Assembly: GCA_905235955.1 (NCBI GenBank)
Contig: CAJONN010000014.1
Coordinates: 1 to 17,751, forward strand
Length of the DNA stretch: 17,751 nt
Reading direction: 5' to 3'
Source: an uncultured Marinilabiliaceae bacterium
Lineage (GTDB): Bacteria; Bacteroidota; Bacteroidia; Bacteroidales; Marinilabiliaceae
Shown here piece by piece: positions 16,754 through 17,751 of this stretch. Numbering within the stretch: the first letter of the stretch is position 1; the number at the start of each line of letters is the position of its first letter. A model generated the notes under the pieces. It worked only from the letters and a program-made list of their open reading frames with translations, did no database searches and was not told where the DNA came from. A program made the translations under genes and the position numbers.

Positions 16754-16761
16754 CAAAGATA
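16754..16761 (-). promoter_or_regulatory. -7 promoter box of pgk
   Basis: The - strand reads TATCTTTG, exactly as before leuS, 40 bases before the ATG at 16713. The predicted -33 region falls at the edge of the repeat element that begins at 16780. Confidence 0.65.
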
Positions 16762-16779
16762 TTAATTTATTATGAATGA

Positions 16780-16862
16780 CTTAAGTTTCGCAAGTAAAAA
16801 TGTACTACAAACAAATTTTCAAACACGGCTTTTTCATTAGTTTTTCACTTGCGAAACTTGAG
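16780..16862 (+). repeat. Intergenic repeat, complete inverted-repeat copy
   Basis: The left arm CTTAAGTTTCGCAAGTAAAAA (16780-16800, shown minus its last base: CTTAAGTTTCGCAAGTAAAA) pairs with the right arm at 16841-16862, whose complement reads CTCAAGTTTCGCAAGTGAAA onward; only two or so positions differ. The 40-base centre includes CACGGCTTTTTCATTAG (16824-16840), shared with copy 1. The element starts 18 bases upstream of the pgk -7 box and ends three bases after the stop of the lipoprotein gene. It could thus serve as that gene's 3' hairpin. No coding capacity. Confidence 0.8.
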
Positions 16863-16865
16863 TTG

Positions 16866-17555
16866 TTATTTTGTAGTAGTGAATGTTTTATCGTCAGTTA
16901 CACCCTCTGCTATTTGAGCTTTGCTATATATGACATTAAACTTGTTTTTTATCTCTTTATACTCTTTATCGCTATAACCACTTACATAGCCATCTTCAAT
17001 GTCATGGTATAGTATTTCAAGTCTGTCAACTTCATCTTCATCTTCTTCTGTCCATCTGGCATAGTCATGAGCATCATAAAAAAATACGTATGAATACTCT
17101 GTATTGGACTCCAAATAATCGAGTTTGAATACGTATTCTTTTAGTATACCTTTATCGATTATTTCTCGCTTGCCTGTGCACCCTACATACGACCAAACTT
17201 CTTGATATTTCTCTGGTTGTTTTGTACCCCAAGCATAGTATGTATCATCGTGAAAAATCAAATCTTTGAGAGATTCCAAACCATATTTCTTCAGAATAGA
17301 TGTTTCGACGTAAAAGCCTATTAAGAATAGATATGCATCATATTCACCATCTCTTTTGGCTAATTCGGTGTCTAATTTGAATGTTATTTCAGCATCTTCT
17401 GAGTGGATGTTTTGAGAGTCAACGGTTATTGTATATGGGTAGTTGACTCCTTCATTATCATCGTCATCATCGCAAGATGTTGCAAATGTCATAGTAGCTA
17501 CAACAAGAAGTATTATGGCTATCTTGTCAGCAAGAAAATTACTTAGATTTTTCAT
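16866..17555 (-). CDS. Acidic surface lipoprotein of unknown function
   Basis: I do not recognise the family. The 229-residue product has a lipoprotein signal peptide: a charged N-terminus, a hydrophobic core (about residues 12-26, IAIILLVVATMTFAT) and a lipobox ending at Cys28. Five aspartates and an asparagine follow directly (DDDDDNE). An acidic run in this position is the known Bacteroidetes export signal that sends lipoproteins to the outer face of the outer membrane, so surface exposure is likely. The mature part is rich in Asp, Glu, Tyr and Lys, with no catalytic motif. The alternation in YTITVDSQ and TYSYVFFYDAHD-like stretches suggests beta strands. The C-terminus, DDKTFTTTK, resembles the end of an immunoglobulin-like or fibronectin-type strand, a weak guess. 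A -7 box lies 47 bases upstream, and an inverted repeat follows the stop by three bases. Confidence 0.8.
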   Translation of the reverse strand: MKNLSNFLADKIAIILLVVATMTFATSCDDDDDNEGVNYPYTITVDSQNIHSEDAEITFKLDTELAKRDGEYDAYLFLIGFYVETSILKKYGLESLKDLIFHDDTYYAWGTKQPEKYQEVWSYVGCTGKREIIDKGILKEYVFKLDYLESNTEYSYVFFYDAHDYARWTEEDEDEVDRLEILYHDIEDGYVSGYSDKEYKEIKNKFNVIYSKAQIAEGVTDDKTFTTTK

Positions 17556-17602
17556 TGTGCGTTAGTTTTTTTAGGTTGTATTACCACTTTTTTTTGATTT
17601 TA

Positions 17603-17610
17603 CAAATGTA
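17603..17610 (-). promoter_or_regulatory. -7 promoter box of the surface lipoprotein gene
   Basis: The - strand reads TACATTTG, an exact match to TAnnTTTG, 47 bases before the ATG at 17555. The -33 region would lie inside the repeat starting at 17616. Confidence 0.6.
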
Positions 17611-17615
17611 ATATA

Positions 17616-17664
17616 CTCAAGTTTCGCAAGTAAAGTAGCCCCCAAAACACGACTTTTTCATTAA
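17616..17664 (+). repeat. Intergenic repeat, copy at the right edge
   Basis: It starts with CTCAAGTTTCGCAAGTAAAG (17616-17635), continues through GTAGCCCCCAAAA and ends with CACGACTTTTTCATTAA (17648-17664), one base different from the motif in the other copies. The start is five bases from the lipoprotein -7 box. The remaining 87 bases (17665-17751) hold CCGCAAGACTCAA and ATTGAGCGAAGCGAAATAAA but no gene I can support; they may belong to a longer repeat or a gene cut by the window edge. Confidence 0.7.
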
Positions 17665-17751
17665 TCTTTTACTTTTTCTTTCCGCAAGACTCAACGATGA
17701 TTGAGCGAAGCGAAATAAAAAGTAACAAAAAGAACTCGTCGCTGTTGCCAC

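Noticed and set aside
16780..17664. A CRISPR array, given similar short repeats in neighbouring gaps
   Set aside because: The repeats are hundreds to thousands of bases apart, have no regular spacers, and no cas genes are nearby.

Overview
The window looks like ordinary chromosome from a member of the Bacteroidales (Bacteroidetes); I cannot name the genus. Four things point there. Almost every transcription unit is preceded by the Bacteroidetes -7 box (TAnnTTTG), and Shine-Dalgarno sequences are absent. LeuS carries inserts typical of the phylum. There is a DUF4837 lipoprotein. A second lipoprotein has an acidic run directly after the lipobox cysteine, as in Bacteroidetes surface-export signals.

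Layout. The left part (1-5144) is read on the + strand: leuS, a MurG-like glycosyltransferase, a small membrane-anchored protein of unknown function, and a radical SAM protein of the COG0731 type. A long inverted repeat at 5164-5224 forms a shared terminator between this block and the convergent - strand block. From 5241 to 17555 everything is read on the - strand. In transcription order from the right: a surface lipoprotein; pgk; a TPR-protein/HD-phosphohydrolase pair; a cytosolic histidine kinase, a eukaryotic-type glycogen branching enzyme (glgB) and folE, closely spaced and probably one operon; then a DUF4837 lipoprotein with a pdxA-like gene, also probably an operon.

Most genes are housekeeping: translation (leuS), glycolysis (pgk), glycogen synthesis (glgB), folate/pterin synthesis (folE). 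No phage, CRISPR, tRNA or rRNA was found. Two things stand out. First, the PdxA-like protein keeps the overall PdxA sequence but lacks all three histidines expected to bind the catalytic metal, and the segment holding one of them is deleted. It may be a pseudoenzyme or have a changed activity. Second, the intergenic regions share a dispersed repeat family (motifs CTCAAGTTTCGCAAGTA and CACGGCTTTTTCATTA). One copy is a complete inverted-repeat element of about 83 bp beside the pgk promoter. A 405-bp gene-free stretch (11525-11929) is a mosaic of this family, a G/C-rich palindrome and a hairpin resembling an insertion-sequence end.
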